Positions 10,255 to 19,063 of a stretch of 64,000 bases of DNA are shown piece by piece (positions within the stretch are counted from its first letter, which is position 1; each line of letters starts with the position of its first letter). The notes under the pieces are model-generated. The model saw nothing but the letters and a program-made list of their open reading frames with translations, made no database searches and was not told the DNA's origin. Both the position numbers and the translations under genes were made by a program. Origin of the DNA: Buchnera aphidicola (Macrosiphum gaurae) (GTDB lineage Bacteria; Pseudomonadota; Gammaproteobacteria; Enterobacterales; Enterobacteriaceae); the NCBI RefSeq assembly GCF_005080965.1, contig NZ_CP034867.1, forward strand, positions 310,001 through 374,000, read 5' to 3'.

Positions 10255-10584
10255 AATAAAATCTTATTTTGATAGATAATGTATAATTTAGAAAAAACGA
10301 TTTCTCTTAGAATAATCATTAATATCACTAAAAATATTTCCTATTAATTTAATTTGAAGAAAAACATTATTTTTTAATATAAATACTAATATATTTCTAG
10401 ATTGAGTAACTCGATATAAGTTATTATGTGTATTTTATACAACAACACATAACTACAATATTGAGTTACTCTACAAATCAAAAATAAAATTATTCTCATT
10501 TAGAATAATTGCCTAATATTTTATTTAAAACACAAAATATTTTTAAATTTTTCAAAATTTAAGCAATACTTTTTTTATTATATC
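10255..10584. other. Non-coding gap between bioB and bioD (site of lost bioF-bioC)
   Basis: No open reading frame with recognisable similarity lies here. In enterobacteria bioF and bioC occupy this place, so the gap is best read as a deletion scar. It contains the long imperfect palindrome at 10404-10471 and a second small hairpin near 10490-10508, with arms ATTATTCT and AGAATAAT. The remainder is featureless A/T-rich sequence. Confidence 0.8.
10404..10471. repeat. Long imperfect inverted repeat between bioB and bioD
   Basis: The outer arms are GAGTAACTC (10404-10412) and GAGTTACTC (10463-10471). Further in, ATAT and AGTTAT...GTGT pair with the matching complementary blocks of the other arm with small bulges, leaving a short AT loop near 10432-10440. 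It has no T-tract on the reverse strand, where bioB and bioD are transcribed, so it is not a standard intrinsic terminator. It may be an mRNA processing or stabilising structure, or simply a relic of the bioFC deletion. The structure is seen directly; the role is unknown. Confidence 0.7.
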
Positions 10585-11616
10585 TTATAATATAGCCGCA
10601 TTATAGTATTGATCTTTATTAATTTTTAATGTCTGCATAATAGAATTGTATTTATTTTCTTTGAATATAGGTTGTTTTTTATATTCAGGATATAAATTTA
10701 ATTTTTCAAATAATTCTAAATCATGTTTTTCTTCTGGATTATCTGAAGTAAGTAATTTACATCCATAAAAAATAGAATTTGCTCCAGCCATAAAACACAT
10801 GGCTTGAGTTTGATCATTCATATTTTGACGTCCAGCAGATAGTCTGATGTAAGATTTTGGCATCATAATACGAGCGGCAGCAATAACACGAATAAAATCA
10901 AATGGTTCTACATTTTGATTATCTTCCATTGGTGTACCTGGAATTTTCACTAACATATTAATAGGTACACTTTCTGGTTGAATAGACAAGTTAGATAGTT
11001 CCATTAATAATTCAATACGATCTTGTATTTTTTCTCCTAAGCCTATAATACCTCCAGAACAAATTTTCATTCCAGCATTACGAACTTTATCTAGTGTATT
11101 TAGTCGTTCTTGATATGTTCGAGTAGTAATAATACTACTGTAAAAATTTTCAGAAGTATCTAAATTATGATTATAAAAATCTAAACCTGCATCTGCTAAT
11201 TTTTTTGCTTGTGAATTATTTAAAGTACCTAAAGTCATACATGTTTCCATTCCCATTTCTTTTATTTTTTTAATGATTTTTTCTAAATAAGGTATGTCTT
11301 TTTCTTTTGGATTTTTCCATGCGGCACCCATACAAAATCGACTAGAACCTGAGGATTTAGCTTTTTTTGCAGCACTAATAATTTGTTCTAGTGCTAATAA
11401 AGGTTCTTTTTTTAAACCTGTTTTATATCTAGCACTTTGTGGGCAATATTTACAATCTTCTGGACAAGATCCTGTTTTTATTGAAAGTAAAGTACTGATT
11501 TGTATTGTATTGGGATTAAAGTTTTTTCTATGTTCTTTTTGAGCTTGAAATATAAGATCAAAAAATGGTTTTTTAAAAAGTATTTCTGTTTTTTCTAGAG
11601 TCCATTTTTTTTTCAT
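10585..11616 (-). CDS. bioB: Biotin synthase
   Basis: Radical-SAM enzyme that inserts sulfur into dethiobiotin to make biotin. The SAM-cluster cysteines are Cys51, Cys55 and Cys58 in CPEDCKYC, and further markers are [27 protein letters not shown] and the arginine-containing RLSAGRQNM motif near the auxiliary cluster. The length is 343 residues (E. coli 346). The start has the best ribosome binding site in the window, GGAGG five bases upstream of the ATG. It diverges from bioA, as in E. coli, but the shared regulatory gap is only 77 bp. Confidence 0.96.
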   Translation of the reverse strand: MKKKWTLEKTEILFKKPFFDLIFQAQKEHRKNFNPNTIQISTLLSIKTGSCPEDCKYCPQSARYKTGLKKEPLLALEQIISAAKKAKSSGSSRFCMGAAWKNPKEKDIPYLEKIIKKIKEMGMETCMTLGTLNNSQAKKLADAGLDFYNHNLDTSENFYSSIITTRTYQERLNTLDKVRNAGMKICSGGIIGLGEKIQDRIELLMELSNLSIQPESVPINMLVKIPGTPMEDNQNVEPFDFIRVIAAARIMMPKSYIRLSAGRQNMNDQTQAMCFMAGANSIFYGCKLLTSDNPEEKHDLELFEKLNLYPEYKKQPIFKENKYNSIMQTLKINKDQYYNAAIL

Positions 11617-11693
11617 ATTACCTCCAAAAAATTATGATTTTATTTTAGTAAACGTTTATACTTAATTATCTAATATTTTATATATAAATCATC

Positions 11694-12980
11694 ATGAGTC
11701 AATCTGATACATTTTTTGATTACAAACATATTTGGCATCCGTATTCTTCTATGATCAATCCTCTGCCTTGTTATACTGTTATCTCTGCTAAAGGAGTTTA
11801 TTTAAAATTAAAAAACGGAAAAAATATAATAGATGGTATGTCTTCATGGTGGTCTGCAATACACGGATATAATCATCCTATTTTAAATAAAGCATTAAAA
11901 AAACAGATAAGAAAAATGTCTCATGTGATGTTTGGTGGAATCACACATCCGCCAGCTATCGCACTTTGTAAAAATTTAATTGCATTAACTCCAGAAAAAT
12001 TAGATTGTGTTTTCCTTTCTGATTCCGGTTCAGTTGCTATTGAAATAGCAATAAAAATGTTAATACAGTATTGGAATTCATTAGGTCAAAAAAGAAAATT
12101 GTTTTTAACTATTCGCAATGGTTATCATGGTGATACTTTTGCAGCAATGTCAGTTTCAGATCCTGAAAATTCTCTTCATAAAATATATAATAACTTGCTA
12201 CCAAAAAATTTATTTGCAGATGCTCCAATTTCTTCGTTTCATAAAGCTTGGAATACTAGTGATATTATATCTTTTAAAAAAATAATAGAAAAAAAATCAT
12301 TAAAAATAGCAGGGGTTATATTAGAGCCTATAGTACAGGGTGTAGGAGGGATGAATTTTTATCATCCTACATACTTAAAAAAAATAAAAATTTTATGTGA
12401 TCATTATTCTATTCCAATAATTTTTGACGAAATTGCTACTGGATTTGGTCGAACTGGAAAAATGTTTGCGTTTGAACATGCTAATGTTGTACCAGATATA
12501 TTATGTTTAGGAAAATCAATTACAGGGGGTACAATCACTTTAGCTGCAACTTTAACTTCACGTCATATTGCTGATACTATTAGTAAAAGTAAAGTAGGTT
12601 GTTTTATGCACGGACCCACTTATATGGGCAATCCATTAGCATGCGCAGTTGCTAATGCTAATATAAAAATATTAAAAACTAATCAATGGAAATTACAAGT
12701 ATTAAGTATCGAAAAACAACTATTTAAAAATTTGCGGCCATTAATTAATCATCCATATGTAATAGATGTACGTGTATTAGGAGCTATTGGTGTTATTGAA
12801 TGTTCTCATCCAGTAAACATGTTTTTAATACAAAAATTTTTTGTAAAAAATGGTGTCTGGATTAGACCATTTAGAAAATTAATTTATATTGTACCACCTT
12901 ATACCATTAGTGTTCACGCGTTAAAAAAATTAACTAATGTTATTGTAGATGCCATAAATAACATTAAGTTATTTTTATAA
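11694..12980 (+). CDS. bioA: Adenosylmethionine-8-amino-7-oxononanoate aminotransferase
   Basis: PLP enzyme that transfers an amino group from S-adenosylmethionine to KAPA, making DAPA for BioD. The PLP lysine is Lys274 in LCLGKSITGG, the same number as in E. coli; the IWHPYSSM N-terminus, GYHGDTFAAM and FDEIATGFGRTG motifs are intact. The length is 428 residues (E. coli 429). No ribosome binding site is visible, in contrast to bioB. The stop lies 8 bp from the stop of the convergent pgl. Confidence 0.96.
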   Translation: MSQSDTFFDYKHIWHPYSSMINPLPCYTVISAKGVYLKLKNGKNIIDGMSSWWSAIHGYNHPILNKALKKQIRKMSHVMFGGITHPPAIALCKNLIALTPEKLDCVFLSDSGSVAIEIAIKMLIQYWNSLGQKRKLFLTIRNGYHGDTFAAMSVSDPENSLHKIYNNLLPKNLFADAPISSFHKAWNTSDIISFKKIIEKKSLKIAGVILEPIVQGVGGMNFYHPTYLKKIKILCDHYSIPIIFDEIATGFGRTGKMFAFEHANVVPDILCLGKSITGGTITLAATLTSRHIADTISKSKVGCFMHGPTYMGNPLACAVANANIKILKTNQWKLQVLSIEKQLFKNLRPLINHPYVIDVRVLGAIGVIECSHPVNMFLIQKFFVKNGVWIRPFRKLIYIVPPYTISVHALKKLTNVIVDAINNIKLFL

Positions 12981-12988
12981 ATTTGATT

Positions 12989-13993
12989 TTAATCTAATTG
13001 ATGTGTAAGTATCCATACAGGTCGTCGACCAGTATTATATGTCTTTAATTTCTTTAATTCACCAGTTCTATTAGAAATGCTATAAACAACAAATGTATGT
13101 GATTTTTCTCCAGCAACTATTAAATGTGTATTATTAGTGTTTATATGAAACGATCGTGGTTGTTCTTCTGTTTTATAACTTTTAAAAAAAATAATTTTGT
13201 TATCATTCTGATTAACGTGAAATAATGAAATAGAATTCAAAATTCTATCTGTAGCATATAAAAAACGACCGCAAGATGTTAAATGAATATCAGCAGACCA
13301 ATAACGTTCTAGAATTTGATTTTCTAGCAAATTAATATTTTGTATATTTTTTATTTTTAATATGTTGCTTGTTTTGTATATTTTCCATGTATCTATAGTC
13401 CCATTTAATTCGTTGATAGTGTAAATAACATCTTGATTAGGATGAAAAGCGATATGACGAGGTCCCGCTTTTTTTTTGGTGTAAAGTATTTTTTGTTCAG
13501 TACTTTTTAATATTCCAAAATTTGTTAAATAATATAAATAAATAGCATCTTCTTTAAGAGCCATGACAAATAATAAATTATATTTATAATTGATTTTAGC
13601 AGCATGACAGCCTTCTATATTATAAATAATTTGTATTGGATCTTGCGGTATACCATATTGATTTAATGGACTGACGCTAATACAATTAGAATGATAATAA
13701 CTACAAAATAAAAATTTTTTGTTTTCATTAAAAGAAATATAATTTGCTTTTCCAGGAATACTACTTTCATCTTTTTTTTTAAGCAAACCATCATTGTCTA
13801 TAGAATACGTAACAATTTTATTGTTCGGAAAAATTCCAGAATATAACAAATTCTTGTTTTTAATAATTTTTATAGGCTGAATATTACCATCAGTTACGAT
13901 TTTTTGTATTAAATTCATATCGCCATTATCATGTAAATTCCATACTTCTATATTTTTGTCTTCTGAATTTGCAACATAAACAACTTGTTTCAT
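12989..13993 (-). CDS. pgl: 6-phosphogluconolactonase
   Basis: Seven-bladed beta-propeller lactonase (E. coli YbhE type) that hydrolyses 6-phosphogluconolactone, the product of the Zwf enzyme encoded at 47.5 kb. Typical blocks are GCHAAKINY, GPRHIAFHPNQ, TINELNGTIDTW, RYWSADIHLT and EQPRSFHI. An upstream ATG at 14011 would add six residues, but the ATG at 13993 gives MKQVVYVANS, which aligns with E. coli MKQTVYIASP, and has AAGGA upstream; I chose it. The resulting 334 residues compare with 331. It lies downstream of mfd on the same strand. Confidence 0.94.
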   Translation of the reverse strand: MKQVVYVANSEDKNIEVWNLHDNGDMNLIQKIVTDGNIQPIKIIKNKNLLYSGIFPNNKIVTYSIDNDGLLKKKDESSIPGKANYISFNENKKFLFCSYYHSNCISVSPLNQYGIPQDPIQIIYNIEGCHAAKINYKYNLLFVMALKEDAIYLYYLTNFGILKSTEQKILYTKKKAGPRHIAFHPNQDVIYTINELNGTIDTWKIYKTSNILKIKNIQNINLLENQILERYWSADIHLTSCGRFLYATDRILNSISLFHVNQNDNKIIFFKSYKTEEQPRSFHINTNNTHLIVAGEKSHTFVVYSISNRTGELKKLKTYNTGRRPVWILTHQLD

Positions 13994-14052
13994 ATAATTC
14001 CTTATAATCAAAATGTTTAATAATTCTAAGATACGTTTCGATAAGATAAAAT

Positions 14053-16476
14053 TTAAAAATTGTTTTTGTATAAATTTCTTAATAATTTAATAATCCATTT
14101 AAGGCGTAAATAATCTTCTTTTAAATTCAAAACAAATTTTATTTTAGTTGAACTTTCCATTTTCCAGACATTTGGTTCTTCTTTAAATATTTTTAGTAGA
14201 TATTTAATATTCACAGAATTATTACGATTAAATTCTATAAAACCTATATTCTTATTAGATTTAATACATTTAATACCAATTTTATGTGCTATTAATCGAA
14301 TTTTAGCAATTAAAATTAAATTTTTAGAATAATTAGGTAACTTGCCAAACTGATTAATTAGTTCATATTTGATTCCTTCTATTTGCTTTTCATTTTTAGC
14401 ATCAGAAATCTTTTTATAAAAAAATAGTCTTGTATTAATGTCTACTATGTAATTATCAGGTAATAAAGAAGACACATGTAATTCAATTTCTAATGATTGC
14501 GTTAGTAATTTTTTATTAGCTGAAACTTTCCTATTTTTTAATAAATCAATAGCATTTTTTAATAATTCCATATACAAAGAAAAACCTATATTTTTTATAT
14601 GTCCGCTTTGTTCTTTACCTAATATTTCACCTACTCCTCTAATTTCAAGATCTTGATTAGATAAACAAAAACCTCCTCCAAAATTATCTACTGATGAAAT
14701 TGCTTCTAATCTTTTTTTTGCATCTGATGTAATTTTATCGAAATTATTAACAAGGAATAAAGCATATCCTTGATGATTTGATCTACCAATGCGACCACGA
14801 AGTTGATGAAGTTGAGACAGACCAAAATGATCAGAATTTTCAATAATAATTGTATTAGCTCTTGGTACATCAACACCACTCTCAATAATCGTAGTACAAA
14901 TTAAAACATTAAATTTATTATTATAAAATTCACTCATAACTTTTTTTAAATCAATGTTTTTCATTTTTCCATGACCTATTTTGATTGTGGCTTCAGGAAT
15001 TAATATTGATAGTCTTTCAGCAATATTTACAATATTTTGAACTTTATTATATATATAATAAATTTGACCACCTCTTGATATTTCACGTAGTATTGTTTTT
15101 CTTATTAATAAGGGATTGTATTCTTGAATGAAAGTTTTAATTGCTAGTCTTTGAGCTGGAGGTTTAGATATTATAGACAAATCTTTTATACCAGTCATTG
15201 CCATATTTAAAGTTCGAGGTATAGGTGTAGCTGTTAAAGTCAGTATATCAATATCAGAGTACATTTTTTTTATAATTTCTTTATGAATTACACCGAATCT
15301 ATGTTCTTCATCAATAATTAATAATCCCAGACTCTGCCATTCTATTTTTTTAAACAATAGTTTATGGGTACCTATTATAATATTTATTTTTCCATTTTTA
15401 GTATTTTTAAAAATTAAATCTTGTTCTTTTTGTGTTTGAAATCTAGATAATATATTAATACTAATAGGCCAATTAGAAAAACGCATTTTAAAATTTTCAA
15501 AATGCTGTCGTGCTAGTAAAGTAGTTGGGACTAAAATAGCTACTTGTTTATTATTAGATACAGCTAAAAAAGCGGCTCGCATTGCAATTTCTGTTTTTCC
15601 AAAACCTACATCACCACAAATTAAACGATCCATAGGAATTGATTTAGACATATCTCTTAATACAAACTTCATTACTTCGTTTTGATCTGATGTAGTTTCG
15701 AAAGCACAATCATTGCAGAAGATTTCATATTTTTTTTGATCTGTTTTAAATGCAAAACCTTTTTTAGATGCTCGCTTAGAATAAATATGTAATAATTGTG
15801 CAGCATGATCATAAACAATTTTACTAATTTTATCTTTTTCTTTACTCCAATCATCACCACCTAATTTATGAAGAGGAACATTTTCTATTGATGTCCCACT
15901 ATAAGGTGAAATAAGATGCAAAGATGAAATTGGAACATACAATTTATCTCCTTCTGCATATGAAATAATTAAATATTCAGATTGTATACTAGCAGTTTTT
16001 ATAGTAGTTAAACCTTCATATCTTCCAATGCCATGTTCAATATGCATGACCGGATGATTTAAGACTAATTGAGAAAAATTATTTTTTGTTGTGATATTAA
16101 TATTTTTTTTTATATTAGAGATACATTTATTACCAATTAATACTGTTAGTAAATCTTTTGTACTAATAAATAAAAAATTATTTTTTTTGTCTAAAAATCC
16201 ATTTTTAAGATCTTTTATCATATAAAAATAATCAAATTTCTTATTAATATCAACAGTTCTTTTTATATATTGTGGATAAATTTTGTTTCTTTCTAAAAAA
16301 CTTAAAATTTTTTTTAGAGAGTCTTCTTCTGTCAAGGAAAATATTATTTTTCCTGGGAAAGAACATAAATAAGATAATAAGTTGTGAACTTTTTTGGGGT
16401 TGTTAATATTATAAAAAAAATTTGATGATTTTTGATTTGTAAAATTAATAATATTTTTATTTTCTGTTATTTTCAT
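14053..16476 (-). CDS. mfd: Transcription-repair coupling factor Mfd, lacking the N-terminal UvrB-homology module
   Basis: Mfd is a DNA translocase that removes stalled RNA polymerase. This protein has 807 residues against 1148 in E. coli. The first ~130 residues are poorly conserved; the RNA-polymerase-interacting domain begins near HPVMHIEHGIGRYEG (141-155). The helicase core has Walker A GDVGFGKTE (288-296), the DEEHRFG box, TATPIPRT and QLRGRIGRS, followed by the C-terminal TRCF domain (SLLPDNYIVDIN). What is missing is the N-terminal region that resembles UvrB and recruits UvrA. No frameshift is visible upstream, so the truncation looks settled. The gene may still act in polymerase release without nucleotide-excision repair (inference). 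pgl follows 59 bp downstream on the same strand. Confidence 0.93.
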   Translation of the reverse strand: MKITENKNIINFTNQKSSNFFYNINNPKKVHNLLSYLCSFPGKIIFSLTEEDSLKKILSFLERNKIYPQYIKRTVDINKKFDYFYMIKDLKNGFLDKKNNFLFISTKDLLTVLIGNKCISNIKKNINITTKNNFSQLVLNHPVMHIEHGIGRYEGLTTIKTASIQSEYLIISYAEGDKLYVPISSLHLISPYSGTSIENVPLHKLGGDDWSKEKDKISKIVYDHAAQLLHIYSKRASKKGFAFKTDQKKYEIFCNDCAFETTSDQNEVMKFVLRDMSKSIPMDRLICGDVGFGKTEIAMRAAFLAVSNNKQVAILVPTTLLARQHFENFKMRFSNWPISINILSRFQTQKEQDLIFKNTKNGKINIIIGTHKLLFKKIEWQSLGLLIIDEEHRFGVIHKEIIKKMYSDIDILTLTATPIPRTLNMAMTGIKDLSIISKPPAQRLAIKTFIQEYNPLLIRKTILREISRGGQIYYIYNKVQNIVNIAERLSILIPEATIKIGHGKMKNIDLKKVMSEFYNNKFNVLICTTIIESGVDVPRANTIIIENSDHFGLSQLHQLRGRIGRSNHQGYALFLVNNFDKITSDAKKRLEAISSVDNFGGGFCLSNQDLEIRGVGEILGKEQSGHIKNIGFSLYMELLKNAIDLLKNRKVSANKKLLTQSLEIELHVSSLLPDNYIVDINTRLFFYKKISDAKNEKQIEGIKYELINQFGKLPNYSKNLILIAKIRLIAHKIGIKCIKSNKNIGFIEFNRNNSVNIKYLLKIFKEEPNVWKMESSTKIKFVLNLKEDYLRLKWIIKLLRNLYKNNF

Positions 16477-17168
16477 GGAAGAGTATTTCTTTAAAATAAG
16501 TAATGATATTTTAATTTAAAATAGATTTTTTAATTACAAAAATATGACTTTTGATTCATATTAAATTTTTCCATAAATTTAAAAAATTAAACAATTTTTC
16601 AATATCAATATTCCTTTATTAATAATAATTTTATTTTAATTATTACAAATGTTATTTCTTTAGAATTATTCTAATTTCATGTATTAGATATTTTACATCT
16701 AAAACATTTTCTTAAATTATTAAGAAAAATAATTGATTAAAATAAAATTATTTTTTTGTTTAATTTCTAAAATAATTTTTTTAACTAAAATAAAATTATT
16801 TAAAACAATGTATAAATAATAATATTTAAAAATATAACAAATGTTGTTTTGTAGTAATTAAATTTATAAAATAGCAAAAACGTGATATCTTTATATAATA
16901 AAAAGATATCACAAAACAATATGATAAAATATAAAATTTATAATTTATGTATTTTTTTATTTATATAGTACTAGTCTTTAGCATATAATAAAAGGAGTAA
17001 AAATAGGAATTAAAAAGCTTTTTCAATATAAAAAATCTCCATTGTGTGTATTTTAAATTAAGTTATATCAAAAAAAATTTTCATATATTTTTAAATAAAA
17101 TTTTTTTCTATTATTACATGTATAAAAATATTTAAAAAATTTACATTAATTTAAGATAATATATCAGA
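16477..17168. other. 692-bp non-coding divergent gap between mfd and lolC
   Basis: In E. coli ycfT lies here; no trace of it can be read. The gap must hold the divergent promoters of mfd and lolCDE, but no hexamer pair is convincing in sequence this A/T-rich. It contains a palindromic TAGAATTATTCTA near 16669-16681, a perfect stem-loop at 16882-16912, and an AAAGGAG at about 16992-16998 that is not followed by a usable start codon. The rest shows nothing recognisable. Confidence 0.75.
16882..16912. terminator. Orphan perfect stem-loop in the mfd-lolC gap
   Basis: The arms GTGATATCTTT (16882-16892) and AAAGATATCAC (16902-16912) match over 11 bp around a 9-nt loop. Read on the reverse strand it is followed by GTTTTTGC, a short T-tract, so it resembles a weak intrinsic terminator for a reverse-strand transcript. 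No gene in that orientation lies upstream of it. It may be the leftover terminator of the deleted ycfT, or belong to an unannotated small RNA. Confidence 0.4.
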
Positions 17169-18368
17169 ATGTACAAACCTATATCTCTTTTTATCGCTAT
17201 ACGATATTTATGGAATACTCATTTACCCAAGTTCAAAAAAATTATTACAATTCTATCGATTATAGCTATTGCTATTAGTACAGCTTCATTCATTATTATC
17301 ATGTCTATGATAAATGGCTCCGAAGAAAGTTTCAAAAAAAATGTTTTATCTTTTATTCCACATTTGATAATAACTAATAAGAATCAGTATATTAAAAAAT
17401 CTGAATTGCCTAAAAATATTTTAAAACTACATAATATTGAAAAAATTTCTGATTTTATTAGTAAAGAAATCATTGTTCAAAGCGAAAACGATATTGCTAT
17501 GGCAGAAATAATTGGAATGGATAATACAAATTTTTTTAATATGAAAAACTATGGCATAAAAAATATTTTAGATGTCCTTAAGACAGGATCTTATAATATA
17601 ATTATAGGAGAACAATTAGCTAAAAAACTTAATGTTTACATTGGTGATAAACTTAAATTAATCTTGTTATCTAATAAAAAAAATTTTTTTTCAGGACAAA
17701 TTTTTGACCAACGTATATTTAAAATAATTAGCATTTTTTCTACTAAAAGTGAAGTTGATTATTACCAAATTTTAATGAATAAAAAAGATAGTTTAAATTT
17801 TCTAAATTATTCTAAAAATTATGTCACTGGTTGGCGAGTATGGTTAAAAGATCCATTATCTTTAAATATTAAAGAAATAAAAAAAAAAATAGACAAGTTG
17901 GTTGTATTGGATTGGAAAATACAAAAAGGTGAACTTTTTAAAGCAATAAAAATTGAACAATATATTATGTTATTTTTATTTTTTTTGATTTTATTAGTAT
18001 CTATTTTGAATATATTTATAACGCTTACTGTGCATACAATAGAGAAAAAAAATGCTATAGCAATTTTAAAAACACAAGGATTACTAAATTGGAAAATTAT
18101 GTTAGTATTTGTTATGTTTGGTTCAGGTACTGCAATTATTGGAAATATATTAGGAACCATAATTAGCGTTGCACTAATAATTCAAAATGATATCTTAAAA
18201 TTTTTGATTAATATTTTTTTTAATGAAACTGATATACCAATAATTATTCAACCGTATCAAGTATTTATGATTAACATTCTTTCTACACTATTTACAATCT
18301 TTTTAACATTATATCCGTCTTGGAATGCTGTTAGATTGAAACCATCTAGAATTTTATCCAATGACTAA
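17169..18368 (+). CDS. lolC: Lipoprotein-releasing ABC permease LolC
   Basis: Inner-membrane permease subunit of LolCDE, which extracts outer-membrane lipoproteins from the inner membrane and hands them to LolA. It has an N-terminal membrane segment (about 25-50), a large periplasmic domain (about 50-260) and three C-terminal membrane segments, ending in LYPSWNAVRLKPSRIL. The N-terminus MYKPISLFIAIRYL aligns with E. coli LolC and the length of 399 residues is the same. The periplasmic domain is strongly diverged, which separates it from lolE. The last eight bases overlap the start of lolD, implying translational coupling. Confidence 0.9.
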   Translation: MYKPISLFIAIRYLWNTHLPKFKKIITILSIIAIAISTASFIIIMSMINGSEESFKKNVLSFIPHLIITNKNQYIKKSELPKNILKLHNIEKISDFISKEIIVQSENDIAMAEIIGMDNTNFFNMKNYGIKNILDVLKTGSYNIIIGEQLAKKLNVYIGDKLKLILLSNKKNFFSGQIFDQRIFKIISIFSTKSEVDYYQILMNKKDSLNFLNYSKNYVTGWRVWLKDPLSLNIKEIKKKIDKLVVLDWKIQKGELFKAIKIEQYIMLFLFFLILLVSILNIFITLTVHTIEKKNAIAILKTQGLLNWKIMLVFVMFGSGTAIIGNILGTIISVALIIQNDILKFLINIFFNETDIPIIIQPYQVFMINILSTLFTIFLTLYPSWNAVRLKPSRILSND

Positions 18369-19047
18369 TATCATTATAAAATGTATTAATTTAACTAAAT
18401 CATATCAAAACGGAGATTTAAATTTTAGTATTTTAAAAAACATATGTTTTGAATTAAAGAAAGGAGATATAGCAGGTATTATTGGAAAATCAGGTTCAGG
18501 AAAAACTACATTTTTGCATTTGCTTGCTGGATTAGATTCTCCAACTTCTGGTGATATATTATTTAATGGTAAATTATTTAGTTCTATGTCATCTAATCAA
18601 ATGGCTAGATTCAGAAATATTGAATTAGGTTTCATTTATCAATTTCATCATCTAATGTTAGATTTTAATATATTAGAAAATGTTGCCATACCTCTTTTAA
18701 TAAGTAATAAAAATACAAAAGAATCTGAAGAAATATCATATCAAATGCTAAAAAAATTTCATTTAGAAGATAAAATAAAAAAATATCCATCTCAACTTTC
18801 TGGAGGAGAAAGACAACGTGTTGCTGTTGCTAGAGCTTTAATTAATAAACCTTCTTTAATAATAGCAGATGAACCTACTGGAAATTTAGATGCATACAAT
18901 GCAGATATCATTTTTAATTTAATATTTCAATTAAATGCTGATTTTAATACTTCATTTTTAATTGTTACACATGATCCTATTTTAATAAAAAAAATACCTA
19001 TTTTGTTCCAAATGAAAAATGGTCAATTATTTAATTATAAAAATTAG
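18361..19047 (+). CDS. lolD: Lipoprotein-releasing ABC ATPase LolD
   Basis: ATPase subunit that powers LolCDE at the cytoplasmic face. Walker A is GKSGSGKTT, the signature is LSGGERQRVAVARAL, Walker B is LIIADEPTGNLD, and the switch histidine is in VTHD. The LolD-type motif FIYQFHHLMLDFNILENV matches the E. coli protein. It has 228 residues (E. coli 233). It overlaps lolC by 8 bp and is followed 16 bp later by lolE, so the three are one operon. Confidence 0.95.
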   Translation: MTNIIIKCINLTKSYQNGDLNFSILKNICFELKKGDIAGIIGKSGSGKTTFLHLLAGLDSPTSGDILFNGKLFSSMSSNQMARFRNIELGFIYQFHHLMLDFNILENVAIPLLISNKNTKESEEISYQMLKKFHLEDKIKKYPSQLSGGERQRVAVARALINKPSLIIADEPTGNLDAYNADIIFNLIFQLNADFNTSFLIVTHDPILIKKIPILFQMKNGQLFNYKN

Positions 19048-19063
19048 TTAAAAGAAATATCTA

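Noticed and set aside
11647-11662. BirA operator between bioA and bioB
   Set aside because: The near-palindrome matches the E. coli operator poorly, in half-site sequence and spacing alike.
16992-17055. An AAAGGAG followed by a 17-codon frame in the mfd-lolC gap
   Set aside because: The only suitably spaced start would be ATA, and the peptide resembles nothing; treated as chance.
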